From Actinomycetales bacterium (GTDB lineage Bacteria > Actinomycetota > Actinomycetes > Actinomycetales > Quadrisphaeraceae): 36,291 nucleotides of DNA. The notes below the pieces were generated by a model. The model made no database searches. It was not told the DNA's origin and saw only the letters and a list, made by a program, of their open reading frames with translations. The position numbers and the translations under genes were made by a program. The DNA lies in contig JAKONK010000254.1 in NCBI GenBank assembly GCA_022701985.1, positions 1 to 36,291 of the forward strand, written 5' to 3'. This document shows, in pieces, positions 8,834-16,921 of this stretch (positions are counted from its first letter, which is position 1; every line of letters starts with the position of its first letter).

Positions 8834-11272
8834 TCAGAGCTTCTGGACGGGGGCGTAGCGCAGCAGCAGGCGCTTGGTGCCCTCGCTGCGGAAGTCGACG
8901 TGGGCCACGGTCTTGTCGCCCGCTCCCTCGACGGCCACCACGGTGCCCATGCCGAAGGAGTCGTGGGTGACGCGGTCGCCGACGGCGAGGTTGATGACCG
9001 GCCGGCTGCCCGCCGTCCGGACGCCGGGGGTGCCGGCGAGCTTGGCCTGCGCGGAGGAGTGGCTGCTGCCGTAGCCGCCCGCGCTGTAGCTCGAGCCGCC
9101 ACGGCCGCCCGCGCCCCCTCCGCCCCAGCCCGAGGAGCCCGACGCCTCGGCGCGCTCCCAGCGCAGCAGCTCCGAGGGGATCTCGTCGAGGAAGCGCGAG
9201 GGCGGGAAGTACTGCGGCTGGCCCCAGGCGCTGCGCGAGGCGGCACGGGAGATGCGCAGGAACCGGCGGGCGCGGGTGATGCCGACGTAGGCGAGGCGCC
9301 GCTCCTCGGCGAGCTCGCCGTCGTCGGCCAGCGAGCGCTGGTGGGGGAAGGTGCCGTCCTCCAGGCCGGTGAGGAAGACGGCGGGGAACTCCAGGCCCTT
9401 GGCGGTGTGGAGGGTCATCAGCGTGACGACTCCCGAGTCCTCGCCCGCCTGCTCGTCGGCGCCGTCGGCCACGGCGCCGCCGGGGATCTGGTCGGCGTCG
9501 GCCACCAGGGAGACGGTCTCGAGGAAGTCGGCCAGGGTGCCCTCGGGGTTGGCCTGCTCGTACTCGGCCGCGACCGCGGACAGCTCGGCCAGGTTCTCCA
9601 CGCGGGACTCGTCCTGCGGGTCGAGGCTGGCCCGGAGCTCGGCGAGCAGGCCCGACCTGTCGAGCACGGCCTCGAGCACCGTGGACGGGCCCGCCCCGCC
9701 CTCCACGACGGTGCGGAGCTCGTCCATGAGCGTGGTGAACCCGCGGATGCAGGTCAGGGAGCGGGCGGCGATGCCGGGCGCCTGCTCGGCGCGGTCGAGC
9801 GCCGCGGGGAACCCGATGCGCTCGCGCTCGGCGAGCGCGGCCACGCAGGCCTCGGCGCGCTCGCCGATGCCGCGCTTGGGCACGTTGAGGATGCGGCGCA
9901 GGCTGACGACGTCGTCGGGGTTGGCCAGGGCGCGCAGGTAGGCGAGGGCGTCGCGCACCTCGCGGCGCTCGTAGAACCGGGTGCCGCCGACCACCTTGTA
10001 GGGCAGGCCGACGCGCACGAACACCTCCTCCAGCGCCCGCGACTGGGCGTTGGTCCGGTAGAAGACGGCGACGTCGCCGTAGCGCAGGCCCTCGTCGTCG
10101 ACCAGCCTGTCGATCTCGCTGGCCACGAAGGCGGCCTCGTCGTGCTCGGCGTCGGCGACGTAGCCGACGATCTGCTCCCCGGAGCCCTCCGCCGTCCACA
10201 GGTTCTTCGGGCGTCGGTCGGCGTTCTTGGCGATCACCGCGTTGGCCGCCGACAGGATCGTCTGCGTGGAGCGGTAGTTCTGCTCCAGCAGGATCGTGCG
10301 CGCGTCGGGGTAGTCCTGCTCGAACTCGACGATGTTGCGGATCGTCGCCCCGCGGAAGGCGTAGATCGACTGGTCGGCGTCACCCACCACCGTCAGCTCG
10401 CCCTGGGGCATGCCGTCGGTGGGGTGGGAGGAGCCCGGACCGCCGACCAGCTCGCGCACGAGCGTGTACTGCGCGTGGTTGGTGTCCTGGTACTCGTCGA
10501 CCAGGACGTGCCGGAACCGGCGGCGGTAGTGCTCGGCGACGGCGGGGTGGGTCTGCAGCACCCGCACGGTGGTCATGATCAGGTCGTCGAAGTCCATGGC
10601 GTTCGCCTGGCGCAGGCGGGCCTGGTAGAGCGCGTAGACCTCGGCGAGGACCCGCTCGGCGTGGGTGCCCTCGGCCGCCGTCGCGGCGTGCGCCTCCGGC
10701 GTGACCAGCTCGTTCTTGAGGTTGCTGATCTGCGTGGCCAGCGACCGGGGCGCGTAGCGCTTGGGGTCGAGGTCGAGCTCGCGGACCACTAGCGCCAGGA
10801 GGCGGCGGGAGTCGTCGGCGTCATAGATGGAGAAGCTGGACCGCAGGCCGGCGGCCTCCGCCTCGCGGCGCAGGATCCGCACGCACGCCGAGTGGAAGGT
10901 GGACACCCACATCGAGCGGACGGCGGGCCCGACGAGCCCCTCGAGCCGCTCCTTCATCTCGCCGGCGGCCTTGTTGGTGAAGGTGATGGCCAGCACCTGC
11001 CCGGGCCGGGCGCCGCGGGCGGCCACGAGGTGGGCGATGCGGTGGGTGAGCACGCGCGTCTTGCCCGAGCCGGCGCCGGCCACGAGCAGCAGCGGCGCGC
11101 CCTCGTGGAGCACGCCCTCGCGCTGGGCGGGGTTGAGGCCCTCCAGCAGCGCGGCCGCGTCGATCCGGAGCACCGGCCGGTCGGCGAGCACGCCCGGGCG
11201 GGCGTCGTCCGAGGACGAGCCGGCAGGGGTCTGCGGGACCGGGAGGGGGAGGTCGTCGAAGAGCGTGCTCAT
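8834..11272 (-). CDS. pcrA: ATP-dependent DNA helicase PcrA/UvrD
   Basis: This is a superfamily 1A 3'-5' helicase of 812 residues for nucleotide-excision repair and replication-fork or RNA polymerase clearance. Visible are the Q-motif LNPAQREGV (from residue 46), Walker A VAGAGSGKTRVLTHR with Lys71, motif Ia AITFTNKAAGEM, Walker B VDEYQDTN (Asp259, Glu260), motif III VVGDADQSIYAFRGA, motif IV EQNYRSTQTIL and motif V VTLMTLHTAKGLEFP. A Gly/Ser-rich linker precedes a C-terminal Tudor-like domain (VGDRVTHDSFGMGTVVAVEG) found in PcrA/UvrD1. The ATG at 11272 has a TAGGCT box 9 nt upstream, so the leader would be only a few bases. Confidence 0.96.
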   Translation of the reverse strand: MSTLFDDLPLPVPQTPAGSSSDDARPGVLADRPVLRIDAAALLEGLNPAQREGVLHEGAPLLLVAGAGSGKTRVLTHRIAHLVAARGARPGQVLAITFTNKAAGEMKERLEGLVGPAVRSMWVSTFHSACVRILRREAEAAGLRSSFSIYDADDSRRLLALVVRELDLDPKRYAPRSLATQISNLKNELVTPEAHAATAAEGTHAERVLAEVYALYQARLRQANAMDFDDLIMTTVRVLQTHPAVAEHYRRRFRHVLVDEYQDTNHAQYTLVRELVGGPGSSHPTDGMPQGELTVVGDADQSIYAFRGATIRNIVEFEQDYPDARTILLEQNYRSTQTILSAANAVIAKNADRRPKNLWTAEGSGEQIVGYVADAEHDEAAFVASEIDRLVDDEGLRYGDVAVFYRTNAQSRALEEVFVRVGLPYKVVGGTRFYERREVRDALAYLRALANPDDVVSLRRILNVPKRGIGERAEACVAALAERERIGFPAALDRAEQAPGIAARSLTCIRGFTTLMDELRTVVEGGAGPSTVLEAVLDRSGLLAELRASLDPQDESRVENLAELSAVAAEYEQANPEGTLADFLETVSLVADADQIPGGAVADGADEQAGEDSGVVTLMTLHTAKGLEFPAVFLTGLEDGTFPHQRSLADDGELAEERRLAYVGITRARRFLRISRAASRSAWGQPQYFPPSRFLDEIPSELLRWERAEASGSSGWGGGGAGGRGGSSYSAGGYGSSHSSAQAKLAGTPGVRTAGSRPVINLAVGDRVTHDSFGMGTVVAVEGAGDKTVAHVDFRSEGTKRLLLRYAPVQKL

Positions 11273-11281
11273 CGTCGGACG

Positions 11282-11287
11282 AGCCTA
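11282..11287 (-). promoter_or_regulatory. -10 box of pcrA, nearly leaderless
   Basis: TAGGCT on the minus strand ends 9 nt before the pcrA ATG. Transcription normally starts 6-7 nt after the hexamer, so the message would have a leader of about 2-3 nt and no ribosome binding site. None is visible. Confidence 0.5.
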
Positions 11288-11345
11288 CGTCTCACCCCCG
11301 ACACCCGGCCCCCCTCGACGGCGCGGTCCCGGTGGCGCGGCGCCG

Positions 11346-13157
11346 TCAGACCTGCGCGATGCGGCCGGTGCCCGCCTCCGGGTACTGCGCCGCCGTCACC
11401 GTCCCACCCAGGTCGTCGGCCAGGTAGGTCTGCAGGGCCTGCTGCTGCGTGGTCGGCAGCACCTCGAACGCCGCTCCGTCGAGGGCGTCGTAGCCGTCGC
11501 TGCCGCGCAGGAGGAAGTCGATCGAGGCCACCGAGATGGTCCCGTCGAGCACCCGCTGCCCGCCGACCACCACCGGCGTGCCGTCGGCCAGGGTCAGGGC
11601 CTGCACCCGAGCGCCCGCCGGAGCGTCCGGGTCGGCGGTGTACGAGAAGCCGGCGACCTGGGCGAACGAGCCCGCACCCGCTCCCGCGCCGTGGTCGACG
11701 GCGGCGACGAACGCCTCCACCGGCAGCTCGGGGGCCACCGCCACGAAGTTGGCGAAGGGCGTCACGTCGTAGGTGTCGAGCGCCGAGACGCCGCCGACGG
11801 GCAGCACGGAGTCGTTGCGGATGCCGCCGCCGTTCTGCAGCGCCACGACGGGCGGCGCCACCCCCGCCTCCTCCGCGCCCGCGCGGCCGGCGGCGAGCAG
11901 GGAGTCGGCCACGAGCGAGCCGAGCCCCGTCTCCCGCGAGCGCACGGCGTCGCGGCGGCCGTCCAGCGGCACCTCGGTGCTGGCCACGACCTGGGAGGCG
12001 AGCCCGTCGACGTAGGCGGCCACGGGCTCCTCGACCTCGGCGACGACGTCGGGGTCCGGAGCCACGGCGTCGGGTCCGGTCGACGTCACGGGCAGCGGGC
12101 GGCTGGCGGCGTCGTCGACGGCCACGAGCCGGCCCTCGGCGTCGAAGTCCACCACCAGCTGGCCGACGTAGCGGTAGAGCCCGCTCGTGGTGACCACGGG
12201 CACCCGCGCCCCGTCGGCGGCGGCGGCCACCACCGGGTAGGCCAGCGGCGCGCCCGCGGCGTCGGTGCTCACCGCGTCGCCGGGCAGCAGCGCGTCCCCG
12301 GGTGAGGCCATGACCTCCCCGCCGCCCGCGGCGACGACGACGTCGACCCCGCGCAGCTGCGGCACGAGCGCGACCTCGTTGTCGACGTCCTGCAGGTGCG
12401 AGACCAGCACGACCTTCGTCACGCCGGCGGCCTCCAGGGCGGCGGCCTGGGCGTTGGCGACGCCCGCGAGGTCGGGGTCCACCCGCACCTCGCCGAGGCT
12501 GGTCAGCTCGGGCAGCTCCGGCGTGGTGAGCCCGATGACGCCGAAGCGCTCCCCCGCGGACTCCACCACGGTGGAGGTGACGACGGTGCCGTCGTCGGCC
12601 TGGGCCTGCAGGCGGGGCTCGCCGGACAGGTCGAGGTTGGCGGCCACGAAGGGCACCTCGCCGCTGACGGCGTCGAGGTAGTCGGCCAGGAAGTCGGGGG
12701 TGAGGTCGAAGTCGTGGTTGCCGATGGCGCTGGCGTCGAAGCCCGCCGCGTCGAAGGCGAGCGCGTCGTAGAGCTCGCCGGTGCCGTCCAGGCGGCTCGC
12801 GTCGAGCTGCGGGCCGGGCAGGAACAGGTCTCCCCCGGCGAGGGTGAGGACGGGGCCGCCCGCCTCGGCAGCGGCGCGCTGGCGCTCGACCAGCGCGGCG
12901 AACCGGGCGGCGCCCGCGTGCTCGGCGCCGGTCTCGTCGGCCTCGGGGAGCAGCGCGGACTCCAGGTCGTTGGCGTGCAGCAGCGTCAGCCGCACCCCGC
13001 CGTCCACCGGCACGGGCGCCGGCTGCTGCGGGGCGACCGGGACGACGGGGACCTCGGCGACCGGTGCCTCCGCCCGCGCGGCGGCGGCGGACGGGCCGAG
13101 GACGAGGACGGCGGCGGCGAGCGCCGAGGCGGTGGAGGTGCGTCGCGAGAGGGGCAC
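11346..13157 (-). CDS. Secreted bifunctional metallophosphatase/5'-nucleotidase-like protein
   Basis: This 603-residue protein starts with a signal peptide (SRRTSTASALAAAVLVLGP, then AAAARA) and a Pro/Val-rich linker. The calcineurin-like metallophosphatase domain has LLHANDLE (His61, Asp64), GGDLFLPGP, IGNHDFDL and LVSHLQDVD. The usual GH(S/T)H metal loop reads AAGGGEV instead. The C-terminal nucleotide-binding domain has LQNGGGIRND and TPFANFV. It likely acts outside the membrane, releasing phosphate from nucleotides or related esters; the substrate is uncertain because of the changed metal loop. No sortase signal is seen. The GTG at 13157 is preferred to an upstream extension to 13220 because a -10 box ends 7 nt before it and the signal peptide then begins at residue 1. 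Confidence 0.85.
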   Translation of the reverse strand: MPLSRRTSTASALAAAVLVLGPSAAAARAEAPVAEVPVVPVAPQQPAPVPVDGGVRLTLLHANDLESALLPEADETGAEHAGAARFAALVERQRAAAEAGGPVLTLAGGDLFLPGPQLDASRLDGTGELYDALAFDAAGFDASAIGNHDFDLTPDFLADYLDAVSGEVPFVAANLDLSGEPRLQAQADDGTVVTSTVVESAGERFGVIGLTTPELPELTSLGEVRVDPDLAGVANAQAAALEAAGVTKVVLVSHLQDVDNEVALVPQLRGVDVVVAAGGGEVMASPGDALLPGDAVSTDAAGAPLAYPVVAAAADGARVPVVTTSGLYRYVGQLVVDFDAEGRLVAVDDAASRPLPVTSTGPDAVAPDPDVVAEVEEPVAAYVDGLASQVVASTEVPLDGRRDAVRSRETGLGSLVADSLLAAGRAGAEEAGVAPPVVALQNGGGIRNDSVLPVGGVSALDTYDVTPFANFVAVAPELPVEAFVAAVDHGAGAGAGSFAQVAGFSYTADPDAPAGARVQALTLADGTPVVVGGQRVLDGTISVASIDFLLRGSDGYDALDGAAFEVLPTTQQQALQTYLADDLGGTVTAAQYPEAGTGRIAQV

Positions 13158-13164
13158 GACCCGG

Positions 13165-13170
13165 ACACTA
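13165..13170 (-). promoter_or_regulatory. -10 box of the nucleotidase gene, leaderless
   Basis: TAGTGT on the minus strand is followed by 7 nt and then the GTG start. A weak -35 (TTCCGA) lies 17 bp further upstream. The predicted transcript begins at the start codon. Confidence 0.5.
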
Positions 13171-13226
13171 CGGACATCCCGGACACCTCGGAAGGCGGCG
13201 CGGTGGACAGCAGGTGACACCTCCCC

Positions 13227-13298
13227 GGACCGCAGCCGGGCGCTCGGCTGCGGTCCACGCCCCCACCGGAACCGCAGCCGGGCGCCCGGCTGCGGTCC
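13227..13298. terminator. Two tandem related hairpins after the second glycerophosphodiesterase gene
   Basis: 13227-13256 pairs GGACCGCAGCCG with CGGCTGCGGTCC over a 6-nt centre. 13271-13296 is a perfect 26-nt palindrome, ACCGCAGCCGGGC plus its complement. The two elements are near copies of each other, about 41 nt apart. They lie in the 154-nt gap (13158-13311) downstream of one minus-strand gene and upstream of the nucleotidase promoter. No T-tract follows. A double terminator or a palindromic repeat unit is the likely reading. Confidence 0.65.
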
Positions 13299-13311
13299 AG
13301 GGCGGCGGGGG

Positions 13312-14364
13312 TCAGCCCGCGAGGCGGGTGGGCGCGGAGGTGCCGCCGCGGCGGGCGCCGGGCACGAGCTGCCCGGTCGACCAGAGGCGACGGGCCTCCA
13401 GGCCCGTGTCGGGGTGGTCGGTGAAGATGCCGTCGACCCCGGCCTCCAGGAACGCCAGGTGCTCGGCGAGCGCGCGCCCGGGGGCGGCGTCGGAGCCCAC
13501 CACCCGCAGCGCGGGCGGCAGGAAGGCGTTCTCGTTGCGCAGCGTCCAGACGTGCACGGCCAGCCCGGCGCGGTGGGCGTCCTCGACCAGCGGCGTGGCC
13601 GGGCCGAGACCGCCGTCGGTGCCGACGGGCAGCACCATGTCCTTGGCGGGGGCCAGCACCTGGGCGTAGGTGGAGACCTCGCGCAGGCCCCAGGGGGTGC
13701 AGGCGGCGCGGCCGGCGTCGTCGCCCTCCACCAGCTGCACCAGAGGCACGCGGGTGCCCTCGGCGCGCACGCGGCGCAGGAAGCTCGGCTGGAAGCACTG
13801 CAGGGCCACGGGCGCGTCGGGGGCGTCCAGGCCGAGGCGGTCGAGGTCTGCCAGCACCATGGCGGCGACGTCGAACCCGGCGGCGGCGTAGCGCTCCGGG
13901 TCCTTGACCTCCGCGGTCACGACGATGTGGCGGCCCAGCTCGACGCGCAGCTGCGCGGCGAGGTCGAGCAGCTCGACGAAGGTGGGGACCTGGTAGAGCC
14001 CGTCGTAGACCGTCGTGCCGGGGCGCAGCCCCGGGCGCGGCTCGACGGCGCGCAGGGAGCGCAGCTCGGCCAGGTCGAGGTCCTCGGTGAACCAGCCGGT
14101 GACGACCTTCCCCTCGACCAGGCGCGTGGTGCGCCGCGAGGCGAGGTCGGGCCGGGTGGCCACGTCGGTGGAGTGGGTGATCTCGCTCTCGTGGCGGAGC
14201 ACCAGGGCTCCGTCGCGCGTGGGGACGAGGTCCGGTTCTATCCGGTCGGCGCCGAGGCGCGCGGCCAGCTCGTAGGCGGCGAGGGTGTTCTCCGGGCGGT
14301 AGCCGCTGGCTCCACGGTGGCCGATCACTGCCGGCACCTGGACGAGCGGTCTGACACTGCTCAC
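13312..14364 (-). CDS. Glycerophosphodiester phosphodiesterase, GlpQ type (copy 2)
   Basis: This 350-residue enzyme has the same fold as copy 1 but with the canonical catalytic set: IGHRGASGYRPENTLAAYEL (His16), RIEPDLVPTRDGALVLRHE (Glu43, Asp45), AEVKDPE and DGIFTDHPD. It should yield glycerol-3-phosphate for GlpD. The GTG at 14364 has AGGAG about 11 nt upstream. An in-frame extension to 14637 is rejected because it crosses the divergent promoter region. No signal peptide is seen, so cytoplasmic action is likely. It shares only moderate similarity with copy 1, so the two probably differ in substrate. Confidence 0.88.
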   Translation of the reverse strand: MSSVRPLVQVPAVIGHRGASGYRPENTLAAYELAARLGADRIEPDLVPTRDGALVLRHESEITHSTDVATRPDLASRRTTRLVEGKVVTGWFTEDLDLAELRSLRAVEPRPGLRPGTTVYDGLYQVPTFVELLDLAAQLRVELGRHIVVTAEVKDPERYAAAGFDVAAMVLADLDRLGLDAPDAPVALQCFQPSFLRRVRAEGTRVPLVQLVEGDDAGRAACTPWGLREVSTYAQVLAPAKDMVLPVGTDGGLGPATPLVEDAHRAGLAVHVWTLRNENAFLPPALRVVGSDAAPGRALAEHLAFLEAGVDGIFTDHPDTGLEARRLWSTGQLVPGARRGGTSAPTRLAG

Positions 14365-14513
14365 GAAGGACCACTCTCCTCTCCGGACCTGGCAGTGCGC
14401 CGGACAACGGGTGAACAGACGGTGCAGAAGTGACGACGGGAGCGTTCCGGACCCCTCCGCGTCCTCCATCGGCGGGCGCGCCCCCGTCCTGAGGGAAGGC
14501 GCCCGACGGCCCC

Positions 14514-14519
14514 TAGGCT
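14514..14519 (+). promoter_or_regulatory. -10 box of the Nudix gene, leaderless
   Basis: TAGGCT is followed by exactly 6 nt (CTCGGG) and the GTG start at 14526. No ribosome binding site or clear -35 is visible. The 161-nt gap to the divergent phosphodiesterase (14365-14525) holds no other recognisable element. Confidence 0.6.
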
Positions 14520-14525
14520 CTCGGG

Positions 14526-15092
14526 GTGGCCGACGCCGAGCACCGCTCCGGGCCCCTCGGGTCGCTCCTGGGGCACCTGCCCCCCGCGCTGCGCCGCAGC
14601 GCCGAGACCGCGGCCCTGACCGCCTTCCGGTCGGCACCCGCGCCGCTGCGGCGCGCGCTGGTCAGGGCCGGTACGCCCGCGTACACCGTCGGGGCGGTCT
14701 GCGTGCTCGACCACCGCGGCTCCGTGCTCGTGCTGCGCCAGCCGCACCGCACCGGCTGGTCGCTGCCCGGCGGTCTGCTCGACCGCGGCGAGGGCGCTGC
14801 CGCCGGGGTCGAGCGCGAGGTCCGCGAGGAGACCGGCCTGCAGGTGCGGGTGGGTCCGCCCCTGACCGTGCTCGTGGAGCCCGGCCCCCGCCGGGTCGAC
14901 GTCGTCTTCCGCGTCGAGGTCGACGAGCGGCCCGAGGTGGTGCCGGGCGGCGAGGCCCGCGCCGCCGCGTGGCTCGCGCCCCACGAGGTGCTCGCCGACG
15001 CCGACGGCCCGACGCGCTCGATCCTCGCCGGCGTGGCCGCCGCGCTGGACGGCGGCGCGCTCGGGGGCCGCCTCCTGCCCCGCACCCCGTGA
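14526..15092 (+). CDS. Nudix hydrolase
   Basis: This 188-residue protein has a complete Nudix box, G(5x)E(7x)REVREETGL, within LPGGLLDRGEGAAAGVERE, preceded by the strand VGAVCVLDHRGSVLVLRQ. It hydrolyses a nucleoside diphosphate linked to some other moiety; the substrate cannot be read. An N-terminal extension of about 50 residues is predicted helical (PPALRRSAETAALTAFRS). It starts leaderless at GTG 14526, and its stop overlaps the next start as GTGA. Coupling to a sugar nucleotidyltransferase suggests a sugar-nucleotide or housecleaning role. Confidence 0.88.
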   Translation: MADAEHRSGPLGSLLGHLPPALRRSAETAALTAFRSAPAPLRRALVRAGTPAYTVGAVCVLDHRGSVLVLRQPHRTGWSLPGGLLDRGEGAAAGVEREVREETGLQVRVGPPLTVLVEPGPRRVDVVFRVEVDERPEVVPGGEARAAAWLAPHEVLADADGPTRSILAGVAAALDGGALGGRLLPRTP

Positions 15093-15967
15093 CGGCCGGA
15101 CCGGTCGCCAGCCCGAGCGGCGACCTCGCGGGGGTCGTCCTCGCCGCGGGCGCCGGCTCGCGGCTGGCCCCCCTCACCGACCTGCTCCCGAAGGCCCTGG
15201 TCCCCGTCGGGGGCGTCCCGCTGCTCGACGGGGCGCTCGCGCGCCTGGCGGGGACCGTCGGCAGCGGCCCCCGGCACCTCGCCGTCAACGCCCACGCGCA
15301 CGCGGACCGGGTGGCCGCTGCCGTCGCGTCCCGCGCCCACCTGTCCCGGGAGGACTCCCCCGACGGCTCCGCCGAGGCCCTCGGCACCGCGGGCGCCCTC
15401 GGGGCGCTGCGCGGCTGGCTCGACGGGCGCTCCGCGCTCGTGACCAACGCCGACGTGTGGGTCCGCGACGGCGCCGCCGCGACCGCCGCGCTGCTGGAGG
15501 GGTGGGACGGCGAGCGCTGCCGCCTGCTGTGCGAGCCCGCGGCCCGCGGCGTCCGGGCCGACTTCCGCACCGCCGGGGGCACCGGCGTCCGCTACCTCGG
15601 GTCGTGCCTCCTGCCCGCCGGCCTCGTCGCGCCGCTGGAGCCGGTGCCGTCGGGCCTGTACGAGGTGCTCTGGCGCGACCTCGACGCGGCCGGTGCCCTC
15701 GACCTGGCCGTGGTCGCGCCGGGCGGGTCCGTCGACTGCGGCACCCCCGCCGACTACCTGCGCGCCAACCTCGCCGCGACCGGCGGCGCCAGCGCCGTCT
15801 CCCCCGGCGCCGTCGTCGAGGGCCGGGTGGAGCGCTGCGTGGTCTGGCCCGGCGCGGTGGTCGGGCCGCACGAGCACCTCGTCGAGGTGGTCCGCGCGGG
15901 CACGGCCGCCTCACCGGTCACGGTCGACGCCTCGCCACCCGCTGGCCGCGCGGCGCAGACGCCCTAG
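15089..15967 (+). CDS. Sugar-1-phosphate nucleotidyltransferase
   Basis: This 292-residue NTP-transferase family protein has the signature VVLAAGAGSRLAPLTDLLPK followed by ALVPVGGVPLLD, a metal Asp in LVTNADVW and VDCGTPADYLRANL near the end of the catalytic domain. It should join NTP and a sugar-1-phosphate to give NDP-sugar and pyrophosphate. The short C-terminal stretch (GAVVEGRVERCVVWPGAVVG) looks like one or two left-handed beta-helix turns. It is compact, like MurNAc-1-phosphate uridylyltransferases, but the substrate is open. The GTG at 15089 overlaps the Nudix stop. It ends in TAG, rare here, and that TAG begins the next gene's -10 box. Confidence 0.85.
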   Translation: MTAGPVASPSGDLAGVVLAAGAGSRLAPLTDLLPKALVPVGGVPLLDGALARLAGTVGSGPRHLAVNAHAHADRVAAAVASRAHLSREDSPDGSAEALGTAGALGALRGWLDGRSALVTNADVWVRDGAAATAALLEGWDGERCRLLCEPAARGVRADFRTAGGTGVRYLGSCLLPAGLVAPLEPVPSGLYEVLWRDLDAAGALDLAVVAPGGSVDCGTPADYLRANLAATGGASAVSPGAVVEGRVERCVVWPGAVVGPHEHLVEVVRAGTAASPVTVDASPPAGRAAQTP

Positions 15968-15970
15968 CCT
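15965..15970 (+). promoter_or_regulatory. -10 box of the aldose epimerase gene, leaderless and overlapping a stop codon
   Basis: TAGCCT is followed by exactly 6 nt (GCAGGC) and ATG 15977. The first three bases are the TAG stop codon of the nucleotidyltransferase. It allows separate transcription of the epimerase-gluconokinase-AI-2E genes. Confidence 0.55.
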
Positions 15971-15976
15971 GCAGGC

Positions 15977-16921
15977 ATGACCTCCTCCAGCGCCGTCCCG
16001 GCCTCCGGTGAGCAGCACGAGATCACCGCGGGCTCGCTGCGCGCGGTGGTCACCGAGGTGGGCGGCGGCCTGCGCTCGCTCACGGTCGACGGCCGCGACC
16101 TGGTCGTGCCGTTCGCCGCCACCGAGCCCCGCCGCCACTACCGGGGCGCGGTGCTGGCGCCCTGGCCCAACCGCACCGGCGACGGCCGCTGGTCCTGGCG
16201 CGGCGCGGAGCAGCAGCTGGCCCTGACCGAGCCCGACCGCGCCTGCGCGCTGCACGGCCTCGTCGTGTGGCAGCCGTGGGACCTCCTCGAGCGCTCCGCC
16301 GACTCGGTCACCCTCACCACCCGCGTCTGGCCGCAGGCCGGGTACCCGGGCCTGCTGTCGCTCGCGGTGACCTACCGGCTCGTGGAGGAGGGTCCCGACG
16401 CGGGCCTCACCTGGGAGCTCGAGGCGCGCAACGACGGCGCGTCGGCGGCCCCCTGGGGCACCTCCGTGCACCCCTACCTGGTGGCCCAGGGCGGCCGCGT
16501 CGACGACTGGACCTTCTCCCTCGACGCCGCCACCACCCTCGCCGTCGACCCCGAGCGGCTCCTGCCGGACGCCGCCGGCACCACCCGGCCCGTCGAGGGC
16601 ACCGACCTCGACTTCCGCGGCGGCGCTCCGCTGCGGGGCCGCTCCGTCGACGACGCCTACACCGCCGTGGGAGCCGGGACCGCCGTCGTCCTCGCCGCCG
16701 ACGGCCGCGGCGTCGCGATGCACTGGGACCCCACCGACTGCCCCTGGGTGCAGGTGCACACCGCCGACCGCCCCGAGCCGGAGGACGACCGCGCCGGCCT
16801 CGCCGTCGAGCCGATGACCTGCCCGCCCGACGCCCTGCGCACCGGCACCGACCTGCGCGTGCTGGAGCCGGGCGAGACCACCCGCACCTGGTGGCGCATC
16901 TCCCCCGTGGCCGGCGAGTGA
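15977..16921 (+). CDS. Aldose 1-epimerase (galactose mutarotase family)
   Basis: This 314-residue beta-sandwich enzyme interconverts alpha and beta anomers of an aldose. Family residues are visible: VLAPWPNRTGDGRW, the HGL motif with His93, TSVHPYL with His165 and VEPMTCPPDA with the catalytic Glu. It is of the actinobacterial GalM-like type, probably cytoplasmic. It starts leaderless at ATG 15977, and its stop overlaps the gluconokinase start as GTGA. Pairing with gluconokinase fits hexose or gluconate metabolism. Confidence 0.9.
   Translation: MTSSSAVPASGEQHEITAGSLRAVVTEVGGGLRSLTVDGRDLVVPFAATEPRRHYRGAVLAPWPNRTGDGRWSWRGAEQQLALTEPDRACALHGLVVWQPWDLLERSADSVTLTTRVWPQAGYPGLLSLAVTYRLVEEGPDAGLTWELEARNDGASAAPWGTSVHPYLVAQGGRVDDWTFSLDAATTLAVDPERLLPDAAGTTRPVEGTDLDFRGGAPLRGRSVDDAYTAVGAGTAVVLAADGRGVAMHWDPTDCPWVQVHTADRPEPEDDRAGLAVEPMTCPPDALRTGTDLRVLEPGETTRTWWRISPVAGE

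Noticed and set aside
8827-9246. N-terminal extension of GDPD copy 1 into pcrA
   Set aside because: The extra residues are an out-of-frame reading of pcrA, and the domain begins well after 8826.
8708-10792. A 694-codon plus-strand open frame opposite pcrA
   Set aside because: It is an antisense shadow of the helicase gene, with no domains and a composition typical of a reversed high-GC coding frame.
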